Source of the DNA: Geodermatophilus sabuli | GTDB lineage: Bacteria > Actinomycetota > Actinomycetes > Mycobacteriales > Geodermatophilaceae | DNA length: 64,000 bases | Reading direction: 5' to 3' | Assembly: GCF_900215145.1 (NCBI RefSeq) | Contig: NZ_OBDO01000007.1 | Span: 124,001-188,000, forward strand | Shown here: positions 55,672 through 64,000 of the stretch, piece by piece | How positions within the stretch are numbered: the stretch's first letter is position 1 | Layout of the letters: each line of letters opens with the position of its first letter | Notes under the pieces: generated by a model | Database searches by the model: none | The model's input: only the letters and a program-made list of their open reading frames with translations | Told to the model about the DNA's origin: nothing | Translations under genes and position numbers: made by a program

Positions 55672-57456
55672 CTACTGGCGGGCGCGGCTCTTGATGCGGG
55701 CGGTCAGCTCCGTGACCTGCGTGTACGTGGCCCGGCGCTCGCTCATCAGGTTGGTGATCTTCTTGACGGCGTGCATGACCGTGGTGTGGTCCTTGCCGCC
55801 GAAGGAGGCCCCGATCCGCGGCAGCGACAGCTCGGTCAGCTCGCGGCACAGGTACATCGCGATCTGCCGGGCGTTCACCAGCGTGCGGCTGCGGTTGGCG
55901 CCCTGCAGCTCCTCCATCGTCACGGAGAAGTACTCGGCCGTGGCCGCCATGATGATCGCCGCGGTGATCTGGGGGCCCTGCTCGTCGCTGATCAGGTCCT
56001 TGAGCACCAGCTCGGCCAGCGGCAGGTCGACCTGCTGCTTGTTGAGGCTGGCGAACGCGGTCACCCGGATCAGGGCGCCCTCGAGCTCGCGGATGTTGGT
56101 CTGCACCTTGCTGGCGATGAACTCCAGCACCGCGTCGGGCACCTGCAGCCGCTCGCCGTAGGCCTTCTTCCGCAGGATCGCGATGCGGGTCTCCAGGTCC
56201 GGCGCCTGGACGTCGGTGATGAGGCCCCACTCGAAGCGGGTGCGCAGCCGGTCCTCCAGCGTCGTCAGCTTCTTCGGCGCGCGATCGGAGGTGATGACGA
56301 TCTGCTTGCTGGCGTTGTGCAGCGTGTTGAAGGTGTGGAAGAACTCCTCCTGCGTCCGCTCGGCGCGCTCCAGGAACTGGATGTCGTCGATCAGCAGGAA
56401 GTCGATGTCGCGGTAGCGACGGCGGAAGTCCTCGGCCCGGCCGGAGTGCACCAGGTTGATGAACTCGTTGGTGAACTCCTCGGTGCTCACGTAGCGGACC
56501 CGCACGTTGGGAAACATCCGCGCCGCGTAGTGCCCGATGGCGTGCAGCAGGTGCGTCTTGCCCAGCCCGGAGTCGCCGTAGATGAACAGCGGGTTGTAGG
56601 CCCGTGCCGGCGCCTCGGCCACGGCGACCGCCGCGGCGTGGGCGAACCGGTTGCTGTTGCCGATGACGAAGCTGTCGAAGACGTACTTCGGGTTCAGCCC
56701 CGGGTCCTGCGCACCGGCCGGCGCCCGGCGGTCGCCGAACAGCGGGACGGCGTCGCCGCCGCGACCGCCCGACCCGCGGCCCTCACCCCGGCGGCCCCGG
56801 CCGCCGGCCGGCGGCCGGTCGTCAGCGTGCCCACCCGGTTCCAGGTCGAAGGGGAGGACGGCGGCACCGTCCTCGTCCACGTCGCCACCGCCCCAGTCAC
56901 GGTCGGCTCCGCGGGTGCCCCGGCCGGTGGCCCGCCGCGTCGGCGGGCTCCAGTCGGTGGCCGGCCGGTCCTCGTCGTCCCCGGCCGGCGCCGGCCGCTC
57001 CGGGGGACCGGGGCGGCCGGTGACGTCGCGCTCCCAGGTCAGCGGCCGGGTGACGTCGGCACGGACGCCGAAGGCACTGCGCCCGTCGTCGGCACGGTCC
57101 TGCGTCGCGCGGTCCTCCTCGGCGCGCTGCGCCTCCACCGCGGACCACGGGCGCCGGGTGGGGACCTCCACCCGCGGCTCCTCCTCGGGCCGCGCCGGGG
57201 TGTCCTCCACCTGGACGGCGACCCGGATGTCCCGGCCGAGCTGCTCGGACAGCGCCTCGGCCAGCACCCGGCGCATGCGCGACTCGAGCACCGTCTGGGT
57301 GAACTCGTTGGGCGCCGACAGCACCGCGGTGTCCTCGAACACCCCGACCGGACGGGTCAGGTTCAGCATCGCGTTCTGCTGTGGGGACAGACTCGTCGCC
57401 AGCCGTTCGCGGATCTGGTCCCAGACCGTCGCCAGGTCCACCGTGGCATCGGCCAT
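55672..57456 (-). CDS. dnaA: chromosomal replication initiator DnaA
   Basis: The 594-residue initiator has domain I (1-85), an unusually long Arg/Gly/Asp/Pro-rich domain II (about 86-245), and AAA+ domain III with Walker [17 protein letters not shown], Walker [12 protein letters not shown] and sensor [10 protein letters not shown]. Domain IV carries [15 protein letters not shown], the DnaA-box-binding helix. ATG 57456 is the family start; the frame upstream is open but lies in the promoter region. Boxes at 57545-57585 suggest autoregulation. Confidence 0.97.
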   Translation of the reverse strand: MADATVDLATVWDQIRERLATSLSPQQNAMLNLTRPVGVFEDTAVLSAPNEFTQTVLESRMRRVLAEALSEQLGRDIRVAVQVEDTPARPEEEPRVEVPTRRPWSAVEAQRAEEDRATQDRADDGRSAFGVRADVTRPLTWERDVTGRPGPPERPAPAGDDEDRPATDWSPPTRRATGRGTRGADRDWGGGDVDEDGAAVLPFDLEPGGHADDRPPAGGRGRRGEGRGSGGRGGDAVPLFGDRRAPAGAQDPGLNPKYVFDSFVIGNSNRFAHAAAVAVAEAPARAYNPLFIYGDSGLGKTHLLHAIGHYAARMFPNVRVRYVSTEEFTNEFINLVHSGRAEDFRRRYRDIDFLLIDDIQFLERAERTQEEFFHTFNTLHNASKQIVITSDRAPKKLTTLEDRLRTRFEWGLITDVQAPDLETRIAILRKKAYGERLQVPDAVLEFIASKVQTNIRELEGALIRVTAFASLNKQQVDLPLAELVLKDLISDEQGPQITAAIIMAATAEYFSVTMEELQGANRSRTLVNARQIAMYLCRELTELSLPRIGASFGGKDHTTVMHAVKKITNLMSERRATYTQVTELTARIKSRARQ

Positions 57457-58047
57457 GACCGTGTCCTCCCCAAACCGTGTGTTCGTCGCCACTGCCGCCA
57501 GGGTGCGCACCGCCGCGACCGGCCCCCCTTCGACAGTTCCCTGCTGTGGACAGGCGGGCACACGGTGTCCACACCGTCGTCCACAGGCTGTGCACGGTCG
57601 GCGACGCGCTGGTCCGGCAGCCGCTCGTGCGGACCGGGCAGGGACGTCGTCGCTGGTCAGGGAGGTGGTCGAGAGGTTGTTCGGTGAACGCGGTGGTCGG
57701 TCGACCCAGCGGGGCGGCCCCTGCGCCGGACGCGGATGTCCGGTGTGGAGCGACGGCGACGCTAACAGCCTCGTCCACAGCCCGGCAACGAGACCGGCGC
57801 GGTCGCCCGGCGCGCCGCGGGAACCGTCGTCGCCGGGCACCGGCGCACCGTCCTCCTCCGTTCCCGGGGGTCGGGGGACCGGAGTGGTCGGTGTGCGGAC
57901 GGCCTCTCCGGCCCTCGCGATTCCTCGGCTATGCTGGTCGGAGTCTGTGGACGGGGTGCCGGTTCCTGCCGAGCTCCAACCGTCCCTCCGCGCGTGCCTG
58001 CCCCCCGGCCGGTGCGCACCGTCGATGTCGTGTAGTGGGAGTACCTC
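57457..58047. promoter_or_regulatory. divergent dnaA-rpmH promoter region with DnaA boxes
   Basis: The 591-bp spacer holds no gene. DnaA-box-like words are at 57545 (reverse CTGTCCACA), 57565 (GTGTCCACA), 57577 (TCGTCCACA) and 57771 (TCGTCCACA), each one mismatch from TTGTCCACA. A TATGCT at 57930 could be the rpmH -10 box. DnaA feedback on its own promoter is the likely function. Confidence 0.65.
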
Positions 58048-58185
58048 GTGAGCAAGCGCACGTTCCAGCCGAACAACCGCCGCCGGTCCAAGACCCACGG
58101 CTTCCGGCTGCGGATGCGCACCCGCGCGGGCCGGGCGATCATCGCCGGCCGTCGGCGCAAGGGTCGCGAGAAGCTCTCCGCCTGA
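58048..58185 (+). CDS. rpmH: 50S ribosomal protein L34
   Basis: The 45-residue protein reads [20 protein letters not shown], then [20 protein letters not shown] and KLSA, a textbook L34. GTG 58048 is the start. It is followed after one base by rnpA, as in nearly all bacteria. It is too short for many ORF cutoffs. Confidence 0.98.
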   Translation: MSKRTFQPNNRRRSKTHGFRLRMRTRAGRAIIAGRRRKGREKLSA

Positions 58186-58186
58186 G

Positions 58187-58570
58187 GTGCTGCCCGCGCA
58201 GGCACGCCTGCGCCGGCGTCCGGAGTTCACCGCGGTCGTCCGGTCCGGTCGGCGTGCCGGACGGCCGACCATGGTGCTCCACTACCTCCCCGAACGGCCC
58301 GTGACTCCGGCCGCCGGCACCGCCGGCGGGACCGGCAGTCCACGGGCCGGCTTCGTGGTGGGCAAGGCCGTGGGGAACTCCGTGGTGCGGCACCGGGTGA
58401 CGCGTCGGCTGCGGGCGGTCGTCCTCGGCGAGCTGCACCGGCTACCCCCCTCGGCCGACCTCGTCGTCCGAGCGCGGCCCGAGGCGGCGACCGCCAGCTC
58501 GGTCGACCTGCGCCGCGACCTCGCCGCCGGTCTGGACCGGGTCCTCGGCTCGAGGGCCCGCACCCCGTGA
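58187..58570 (+). CDS. rnpA: ribonuclease P protein component
   Basis: The 127-residue basic protein has [20 protein letters not shown], the RNR-type RNA-binding motif with His in place of Asn (RHR), and ends in a helix ([15 protein letters not shown]). It assists the catalytic RNA in tRNA 5' maturation. GTG 58187 starts it and it overlaps yidD by 4 bp. Confidence 0.93.
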   Translation: MLPAQARLRRRPEFTAVVRSGRRAGRPTMVLHYLPERPVTPAAGTAGGTGSPRAGFVVGKAVGNSVVRHRVTRRLRAVVLGELHRLPPSADLVVRARPEAATASSVDLRRDLAAGLDRVLGSRARTP

Positions 58571-58917
58571 CCGGCACCTCGGCCACCTCCGGCGCCGCTC
58601 CCGCCGCACGCGGGCGGGGCTCCGCCGGCCGTGCCCTGCTGGGGACGGTGCGCTTCTACCAGCGGGCGATCAGCCCGGCCCTGCCACCGCGGTGCCGGTT
58701 CGCGCCCACCTGCAGCGCCTACGCCGTCGAGGCGATCGAGGTGCACGGCGCCGCCCGGGGCAGCTGGCTGGCGCTGCTCCGCCTGCTCAAGTGCGCGCCC
58801 TGGCACCCCGGGGGCTTCGACCCCGTTCCCTCAGCGAGCACCGCACCACCCGGAACCGACCGAGCCACCCCGCCGGCCCCCGCCCGGGCCCCGCAGGAGG
58901 AGTCCTCCCTTGCTTGA
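58567..58917 (+). CDS. yidD: membrane protein insertion efficiency factor YidD
   Basis: The 116-residue protein carries the YidD core [40 protein letters not shown] and [19 protein letters not shown], with the conserved Cys and basic residues. It aids YidC-dependent insertion. It starts at a GTG overlapping the rnpA stop and its end overlaps the yidC TTG start. Confidence 0.94.
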   Translation: MTGTSATSGAAPAARGRGSAGRALLGTVRFYQRAISPALPPRCRFAPTCSAYAVEAIEVHGAARGSWLALLRLLKCAPWHPGGFDPVPSASTAPPGTDRATPPAPARAPQEESSLA

Positions 58918-60028
58918 CTGGCTGTACACCGCCATCTCGTGGGTCATGGCCCGGTGGCACTCGCTGTGGGACGTGGTCTTCGGTGACCCCGAGCCCGGGA
59001 CGGGCCTGTCGGGCCTCACGTGGGCGCTGTCGATCGTCTTCCTCGTCGTCACGATCCGGCTGATCCTCTTCCCGCTGTTCGTCAAACAGATCAAGTCGCA
59101 GCGGGCGATGCAGGAGATCCAGCCGGAGATCCAGAAGCTCCGCAAGCAGTACGGCAGCGACAAGCAGGGCTTCAGCCAGGCGATGATGGCGCTGCAGAAG
59201 GAGCGGGGGGTCAACCCGCTGGCCGGCTGCCTGCCGATCCTGCCGCAGATCCCGGTCTTCCTCTCGCTGTTCCACGTCCTGCGCCGGCTCGCGCCCGGGG
59301 CGCCTGGCCTCTACGGCTGGAGCGACGAGCTCACCGACGAGGCGGCGCGCGCACCGTTCTTCGGGGCGCCCATCTCCTCCTCGTTCAACATGACCGGGGA
59401 GAAGGAGGCGGCGATCCTCGCGCTGCCGGGGGTCACCTACACCAGCATCCGGATCGTCGCCTTCGTCCTCATCGTCATCATGTGTGCGACGACGTACGTG
59501 ACGCAGAAGCAGACGATGAAGCGCTCGGGGCCGGTCGAGGGCCAGGCCGCCACGGTGCAGAAGCTGCTGCTCTACGGCATGCCGATCAGCCTCTTCGTCA
59601 CGGGGTTCTTCTTCCCCATCGGCGTCCTCCTGTACTGGTTCACCAACAACCTGTGGACGCTGGGCCAGCAGTTCTTCATCCTGCGCAAGATGCCGCCGCC
59701 CGGGTCACCCGCGGCCCTCGCCAAGGCGGCGGAGGACAAGCCGGCGATCGACCCGAAGACCCTCGCGCCCAAGCCCGGCGCCAAGCCGGTCCGGCCGAAG
59801 CCCGGCCGCCCCGCGGCGCCGTCGTCCACGGTCGACCCCGCCAACCCCACCGGGGACACCGCGCCGTCCGACGGCGCGACCGGCGCGAACGGCGCGAGCG
59901 GGGCGTCCGCCGCCGGGTCCAACGGCCAGGCGCCGGGTGCCAAGGGCTCGACCAACCGGCCGCGGGGGAACGCCGGCCGTGGCGGCAGTCCGGGCCCGGC
60001 GAACAGGGGCAAGCGCAAGCGCCGCTGA
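58910..60028 (+). CDS. yidC: membrane protein insertase YidC/Oxa1
   Basis: The 372-residue insertase starts at TTG 58910, nine bases after AGGAGG, and overlaps yidD. Residues 1-75 hold the first helices ([20 protein letters not shown]) with Arg in the hydrophilic groove. [20 protein letters not shown] is the coiled-coil loop, and further helices end at [21 protein letters not shown] Pro/Gly/Ser-rich tail (about 265-372) ends in KRKRR. It is the single-domain Gram-positive type with no large external domain. Confidence 0.95.
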   Translation: MLDWLYTAISWVMARWHSLWDVVFGDPEPGTGLSGLTWALSIVFLVVTIRLILFPLFVKQIKSQRAMQEIQPEIQKLRKQYGSDKQGFSQAMMALQKERGVNPLAGCLPILPQIPVFLSLFHVLRRLAPGAPGLYGWSDELTDEAARAPFFGAPISSSFNMTGEKEAAILALPGVTYTSIRIVAFVLIVIMCATTYVTQKQTMKRSGPVEGQAATVQKLLLYGMPISLFVTGFFFPIGVLLYWFTNNLWTLGQQFFILRKMPPPGSPAALAKAAEDKPAIDPKTLAPKPGAKPVRPKPGRPAAPSSTVDPANPTGDTAPSDGATGANGASGASAAGSNGQAPGAKGSTNRPRGNAGRGGSPGPANRGKRKRR

Positions 60029-60125
60029 CGGCGCCCACCGGCGTCCCTCGGACGCCCGCCGGCTCGCCGCCGGCTCCCGACCACCGGGGAAGCCCGGACG
60101 CCCGTACCGACTGGGAGGAAACGCC

Positions 60126-60758
60126 ATGAGCGCCCCGCAGCACCCCACAGACACGGCCGCGACCGCCGAGGCGACGTCGGGTGCGGTCCTCAGCCCCGTG
60201 CCCGGCGACGCCGGCCCGGCTCAGCCCGACCTGCCCGACCCGGACGTCGACAGCGCCGACGCGGTGGTCGACCCGGCCGACACCGACGAGGACGGCGACG
60301 ACCTGCTCGTCCGCGAGGGCGACGTGGCCGGGGACTACCTCGAGCGGCTGCTGGACATCCTCGACGTGGACGGCGACATCGACCTCGACGTCGAGGGTGA
60401 CCGCGCCTCGGTCGCCATCGTCGGCGGCGAGCTGCAGGACCTCGTCGGACCGGACGGCTCGGTCCTGGAAGCCCTCCAGGAGCTGACCCGGCTGGCCGTT
60501 GCGCAGTCGACCGGTGTCCGCAGCCGGCTGATGCTCGACATCAGCGGGTTCCGCGCCAAGCGCCGCGCGGACCTCACCGCGCTGGCCGCGGAGGCTGCCC
60601 GCCGGGTGGCCCAGAGCCGACAGCCCGAGCGGCTGGCCGCGATGAACCCGTTCGAGCGCAAGGTCGTCCACGACGTGATCGCCGACGTCGCCGGCGTGCA
60701 CAGCGAGTCGGAGGGCGAGGAGCCCAACCGCCGCGTCGTGGTCCTGCCGGACAGGTGA
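60126..60758 (+). CDS. jag: Jag/KhpB-like R3H domain protein
   Basis: The 210-residue protein has an acidic disordered N-terminus (1-65), a KH-like domain (DYLERLLDILDVDGDIDLDV, GPDGSVLEALQELTRLAVAQ) and an R3H domain (MNPFERKVVHDVIADVAGVH, SESEGEEPNRRVVVLP). It binds RNA and in other Gram-positives affects envelope growth with KhpA. The Jag N-domain is absent, as is usual in Actinobacteria. Its stop overlaps rsmG. Confidence 0.92.
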   Translation: MSAPQHPTDTAATAEATSGAVLSPVPGDAGPAQPDLPDPDVDSADAVVDPADTDEDGDDLLVREGDVAGDYLERLLDILDVDGDIDLDVEGDRASVAIVGGELQDLVGPDGSVLEALQELTRLAVAQSTGVRSRLMLDISGFRAKRRADLTALAAEAARRVAQSRQPERLAAMNPFERKVVHDVIADVAGVHSESEGEEPNRRVVVLPDR

Positions 60759-61414
60759 GCGCCTCCGCCGACGTCCCGGCCGCCCCACCGGCCCCACCCG
60801 TCGCGCGGCAGGTGTTCGGGGACGCCCTCCCCAGCGCCGAGCGGTACGTGGCCCGGCTCGCCACCGACGGCGTCACCCGCGGGCTGATCGGGCCGCGCGA
60901 GGTGCCGCGGCTGTGGGAGCGGCACGTGCTGAACAGCGCCGCCGTGGCGGAGGCGGTGCCGGAGGGTGCCCGTGTCGTGGACGTCGGCAGCGGCGCCGGC
61001 CTGCCCGGGATCCCGCTGGCGCTGGCGCGGCCGGACCTCCGGATCGCCCTGGTGGAGCCGATGGCCCGCCGCGTGGAGTTCCTGGAGGAGGTCGTCACCG
61101 AGCTCGGGGCGCCGTGGCGGGTGGTGCGCGGGCGGGCCGAGGAGCGCTCGGTGCGCACCGCCGTGGGGCCGGTCGACGTCGTCACCGCCCGCGCGGTGGC
61201 GGCGTTGCCCCGGCTGGCCTCGTGGTGCCGCGGGTTGATGCGCCCGGGCACGCTGCTGGTCGCCCTCGTCGGGGCCCGGGCCGTCGAGGAACTGCCCGCA
61301 CTGGTTCCCGAGCTCGAGGCGGCGGGGATGCGGGACGTCCACGCGCGGGCTGTCGGCGCGGAGCTCGGCGACGCTGCCACTACCGTGGTGGTCATGACGC
61401 GTGGACAGCGGTGA
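60755..61414 (+). CDS. rsmG: 16S rRNA (guanine-N7) methyltransferase RsmG
   Basis: The 219-residue methyltransferase has the SAM-binding motif VVDVGSGAGLPGIPLALARP, VEPMARRVEFLEEVVTEL, and VTARAVAALPRLASWC. It methylates G527 of 16S rRNA. GTG 60755 overlaps the jag stop. It lies just before the pair of parS sites. Confidence 0.95.
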   Translation: MSASADVPAAPPAPPVARQVFGDALPSAERYVARLATDGVTRGLIGPREVPRLWERHVLNSAAVAEAVPEGARVVDVGSGAGLPGIPLALARPDLRIALVEPMARRVEFLEEVVTELGAPWRVVRGRAEERSVRTAVGPVDVVTARAVAALPRLASWCRGLMRPGTLLVALVGARAVEELPALVPELEAAGMRDVHARAVGAELGDAATTVVVMTRGQR

Positions 61415-61426
61415 CCTCCCCTCGCT

Positions 61427-61440
61427 GTTCCACGTGGAAC
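61427..61440. promoter_or_regulatory. parS-type site upstream of parA (first)
   Basis: GTTCCACGTGGAAC, identical to the other perfect copies. It lies in the rsmG-parA spacer, 57 bp before the parA start chosen here. Confidence 0.85.
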
Positions 61441-61460
61441 CCGTACATCTTCCCGAGCCC

Positions 61461-61474
61461 GTTCCACGTGAAAC
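61461..61474. promoter_or_regulatory. parS-type site upstream of parA (second)
   Basis: GTTCCACGTGAAAC, a hybrid of the two symmetrical parS forms, 34 bp from the previous site centre to centre. Binding here could also repress parAB. Confidence 0.8.
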
Positions 61475-61496
61475 GGTTCGGCAGGAAGGACCCGAG

Positions 61497-62564
61497 ATGA
61501 CCGACCCGGGCCAGCGGCTGCGGAGCAGCCTCGCCGCCGATCAGGCGGTCAGTTCCGGTGCGGACTTCGACAGCCCCATCGCCATGGAGGCGATGCGCGC
61601 CACGCGGGTGCTGCACGCGGCCAACCAGGAGCCGTTCCCCCGCCCGGGGCGCATCCGGGTCATCACCATCGCCAACCAGAAGGGCGGCGTCGGCAAGACC
61701 ACCTCGGCGGTCAACCTGGGGGTGGCACTGTCGCTGTACGGGCTACGGACGCTGGTCATCGACCTCGACCCGCAGGGCAACACCAGCACCGCGCTCGGCG
61801 TCGACCACAGCGTCGGGACGCCGTCGGTGTACGACGCCCTCGTCGGTGACAGCTCGCTGTCGGAGGTCGTGCACCCGACCACGGCGAGCCCGCTGCTGCT
61901 CTGCGTCCCGGCGACGATCGACCTCGCCGGCGCGGAGATCGAGCTGGTGTCCGTCGTCGCCCGTGAGTACCGGCTGCGCCGAGCGATCGAGGCCTACCTC
62001 ACCGCGCTCCCGGCCGAGCAGCGGCCGCACTACGTCCTGGTGGACTGCCCGCCGTCCCTCGGCCTGCTCACGCTGAACGCGCTGGTCGCCGGGGACGAGG
62101 TGCTCATCCCCATCCAGTGCGAGTACTACGCGCTGGAGGGACTGGGCCAGCTGCTCAACAACATCGACCTGGTCCGCCAGCACCTCAACCCGGGCATCGC
62201 CGTCCGCACCATCCTGCTGACCATGTACGACGGCCGCACCAAGCTCGCCGACCAGGTGGCGGAGGAGGTCCGCAACCACTTCGGGGACCTCGTGCTCGAC
62301 GCCGTCATCCCGCGCAACGTGCGGGTGTCCGAGGCGCCGGGCTACGGACAGTCGGTGCTCACCTACGACCCCGGCTCCCGCGGCTCGACGAGTTATGTCG
62401 ACGCCGCCCGCGAACTGGCCGAGCGGGGCGTCTCCCTGCCGCCCCTCGCCTCCCGCTCGGGCCCCGGGATGCCCGCCGCTCCCCCGGCGCCACTGGGCGC
62501 GGCCTTCCCCGACACCGACGCGGCCGCCGTGCCCGTCCCCCCGTCCACTGAGGAGAGAGCATGA
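61497..62564 (+). CDS. parA: chromosome-partitioning ATPase ParA (Soj)
   Basis: The 355-residue ParA has the deviant Walker [18 protein letters not shown], the switch [15 protein letters not shown], and [19 protein letters not shown]. It forms dimers on DNA and moves ParB-parS complexes. ATG 61497 follows GGAAGGACCCGAG. An in-frame GTG at 61401 would translate both parS sites and is rejected. It overlaps parB by 4 bp. Confidence 0.95.
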   Translation: MTDPGQRLRSSLAADQAVSSGADFDSPIAMEAMRATRVLHAANQEPFPRPGRIRVITIANQKGGVGKTTSAVNLGVALSLYGLRTLVIDLDPQGNTSTALGVDHSVGTPSVYDALVGDSSLSEVVHPTTASPLLLCVPATIDLAGAEIELVSVVAREYRLRRAIEAYLTALPAEQRPHYVLVDCPPSLGLLTLNALVAGDEVLIPIQCEYYALEGLGQLLNNIDLVRQHLNPGIAVRTILLTMYDGRTKLADQVAEEVRNHFGDLVLDAVIPRNVRVSEAPGYGQSVLTYDPGSRGSTSYVDAARELAERGVSLPPLASRSGPGMPAAPPAPLGAAFPDTDAAAVPVPPSTEERA

Positions 62565-63613
62565 CCAAGCGCGGCGGCCTGGGCCGGGGGCTCGCGGCAC
62601 TGATCCCCACCAGCGCTCCACCCGTCGAGCAGCCGACGCTGCCGGACACCGAGCTCGGCGAGCGCCCGGCGGCCGCGGCGCCCTCGCCGCCCGAGGCGCC
62701 GGCCGTTCCCCCGGTGCACCTGCTGCCGCCGGCGGCCCAGGCGGCCGAGACGGTGGCCCGGCAGCGTGAGGAGACCGCGGTCGGCGTCCCCGGTGCCCAG
62801 CTGCGCGAGGTCGTCGTCACCGACGTCGCGCCCAACCCCAAGCAGCCCCGTCAGGTCTTCGACGACGAGGCGCTGGAGGAGCTCACCCACTCGGTGCGTG
62901 AGTTCGGCCTGCTGCAGCCGATCGTCGTGCGCGAGCGGGACGGCGACGCCAACGGCGGCTACGAGCTCATCATGGGCGAGCGCCGGCTGCGCGCCGCCCG
63001 CGCCGCCGGGCTGGACACCGTGCCGGCGATCGTCCGGGACACCACCGACGACGCCCTGCTCCGCGACGCCCTCCTGGAGAACATCCACCGCGTCCAGCTG
63101 AACCCGCTGGAGGAGGCGGCGGCCTACCAGCAGCTGCTGGAGGAGTTCGGCGCCACCCACGAGGAGCTGGCGCAGCGCATCGGTCGCAGCCGGTCGCAGG
63201 TCACCAACACCATCCGCCTGCTGAAGCTGCCGGTGAAGGTGCAGACGCGGGTCGCGGCCGGGGTCATCTCCGCCGGTCACGCCCGGGCGCTGCTGGGTCT
63301 GGCCGACGCCGAGGCGCAGGACGCGCTGGCCACCAGGATCGTCGCGGAGGGTCTCTCGGTTCGGGCCACGGAGGAGGCCGTCGCGATGGCCGCGGCCGAG
63401 CAGCCCTCGGCGAAGCGGCGCACCCGGCGGTTCAGCGCGCCCGGCGTCGAGGACCTCGCCGGCCGGCTCTCCGACGCCTTCGAGACCAAGGTGAAGATCC
63501 AGATCGGCCGGGCGAAGGGCCGCATCGTCGTGGAGTTCGGCTCCGTCGACGACCTGCAGCGCATCATCGGCCAGATGGCCCCGGACATCGCCGGCCGCCG
63601 CGACGAGGACTGA
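62561..63613 (+). CDS. parB: chromosome-partitioning protein ParB
   Basis: The 350-residue ParB/Spo0J has a disordered N-terminus, the CTP-binding domain with [14 protein letters not shown] and [20 protein letters not shown], the helix-turn-helix [20 protein letters not shown] and a C-terminal dimerisation domain ([20 protein letters not shown]). It binds the parS-type palindromes listed here. ATG 62561 overlaps the parA stop. Confidence 0.96.
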   Translation: MTKRGGLGRGLAALIPTSAPPVEQPTLPDTELGERPAAAAPSPPEAPAVPPVHLLPPAAQAAETVARQREETAVGVPGAQLREVVVTDVAPNPKQPRQVFDDEALEELTHSVREFGLLQPIVVRERDGDANGGYELIMGERRLRAARAAGLDTVPAIVRDTTDDALLRDALLENIHRVQLNPLEEAAAYQQLLEEFGATHEELAQRIGRSRSQVTNTIRLLKLPVKVQTRVAAGVISAGHARALLGLADAEAQDALATRIVAEGLSVRATEEAVAMAAAEQPSAKRRTRRFSAPGVEDLAGRLSDAFETKVKIQIGRAKGRIVVEFGSVDDLQRIIGQMAPDIAGRRDED

Positions 63614-63615
63614 TC

Positions 63616-63672
63616 AAGGATCCCCTTGCCCCTCGCCACTCGGAGGCTCGTGGTGGGACCCGGCAGGGACCC
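63616..63672. repeat. dispersed intergenic stem-loop, copy D
   Basis: AAGGATCCCCTTGCCCC, then ACTCGGAGGCTCGTGG and GGGACCCGGCAGGG, the same layout as copy C. It immediately follows the parB stop. Confidence 0.7.
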
Positions 63673-63708
63673 GAGGCCGGGTTACGTCACAGACGTAACC
63701 CGGCCTCG
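63672..63708. terminator. bidirectional terminator between parB and ddl
   Basis: A perfect 17-bp stem beginning CGAGGCCGGGTTACGTC with loop ACA. The next gene is convergent, so it serves both sides. Confidence 0.85.
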
Positions 63709-63716
63709 CTCGTGGT

Positions 63717-63998
63717 TCAGCGGGTCGACGTCGCCCGGCGGTTCAGCAGCCGGGAGAGGACGTCGCCGAGCGAGTGACCGGCCGCCTCCACCGCCATCGG
63801 GAACATCGACGTCTCGGTCAGCCCCGGGGACACGTTCACCTCGAGGAAGTGCACCTCGCCGTCCGGGCTGACGATCGCGTCGGTCCGGGACAGGTCGGCC
63901 AGCCCGAGCACGCGGTGCACCTGGACGGCGAGCTCCGCGGCCTTGGCCGCCACATCCTCCGTCACCCGGGCCGGCGCGTGGTACTCGGTGAGGCCAGG
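63717..63998 (-). CDS. ddl: D-alanine--D-alanine ligase, C-terminal part (5' end outside window)
   Basis: The visible 93 residues include FLEVNVSPGLTETSMFPMAV and GHSLGDVLSRLL, the ATP-grasp metal-binding Glu/Asn and the D-Ala end of Ddl. The frame is open to the right edge; PGLTEYHAPARV precedes the first internal ATG/GTG. The enzyme makes D-Ala-D-Ala for peptidoglycan. The related D-alanine/carboxylate ATP-grasp ligases are less likely. Confidence 0.8.
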   Translation of the reverse strand, partial: PGLTEYHAPARVTEDVAAKAAELAVQVHRVLGLADLSRTDAIVSPDGEVHFLEVNVSPGLTETSMFPMAVEAAGHSLGDVLSRLLNRRATSTR

Positions 63999-64000
63999 GG

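Noticed and set aside
54997..57687. 896-codon ORF across oriC and antisense to dnaA
   Set aside because: It would code through the origin and has no recognisable domain; dnaA on the other strand is unambiguous.
61401..61496. Upstream in-frame GTG extension of ParA
   Set aside because: It would translate both parS sites, while the ATG at 61497 has a good ribosome binding site and normal ParA length.

Overview
The window is about 74% GC, has GTG/TTG starts, 4-bp ATGA/GTGA gene overlaps and an actinobacterial origin gene order. It fits a member of Geodermatophilaceae (Blastococcus, Geodermatophilus or Modestobacter type). That placement is inferred from protein likeness and gene order, not from a database search.

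Layout. 1-13 kb is mostly housekeeping and accessory metabolism: CYTH-CHAD, PRC-barrel, a transaminase/omega-amidase-like pair, S4, MOSC, aldose epimerase, TetR with an acyl-CoA dehydrogenase, and an alkylsulfatase. It also holds two decayed genes (a GNAT remnant and a LapA-like gene with an in-frame TGA). 13.3-23.1 kb is tRNA-Leu followed by the cell-wall/signalling operon fhaA-fhaB-pstP-rodA-pbpA-pknA-pknB. 23-30 kb holds a glutamine amidotransferase subunit, DUF881, crgA, thiolase, rhomboid, cyclophilin and smaller genes. Between crgA and the thiolase lies a gene-free stretch with a dense DnaA-box cluster.

30.29-38.73 kb is an integrated mobilizable element in tRNA-Ala(UGC), bounded by an exact 41-bp direct repeat. 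It carries a tyrosine integrase, an excisionase-like protein, a MobF relaxase, and a small cargo: an OhrR-like MarR regulator, a cupin, DUF5313, a thiosulfate sulfurtransferase and a truncated-hemoglobin fragment. A TTGG-N4-CCAA dyad recurs at both cargo promoters. Several lesions suggest the element is decaying: the integrase lacks catalytic Arg1, the relaxase Walker A Lys is Arg, the sulfurtransferase has two compensating frameshifts, and the globin is cut short.

38.7-64 kb is the replication-origin region. It runs DLW-39, tRNA-Ala, tRNA-Ile, DUF3566, gyrA, gyrB, then a 6-kb interruption (permease, NAD-binding protein, ABC exporter, unknown), then DciA-like, recF, gnd, dnaN, oriC, dnaA, rpmH, rnpA, yidD, yidC, jag, rsmG, parA, parB and a partial ddl. 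Five 14-bp parS-type palindromes lie at 4.9, 9.6, 47.9 and 61.4 kb (two copies there), consistent with a ParABS centromere around oriC.

The most interesting signals are the second DnaA-box cluster, which shares a composite motif with oriC; the self-contained MarR-regulated redox cassette inside the decaying element; and a family of about 55-bp intergenic stem-loops in six places, one of them nested inside another.
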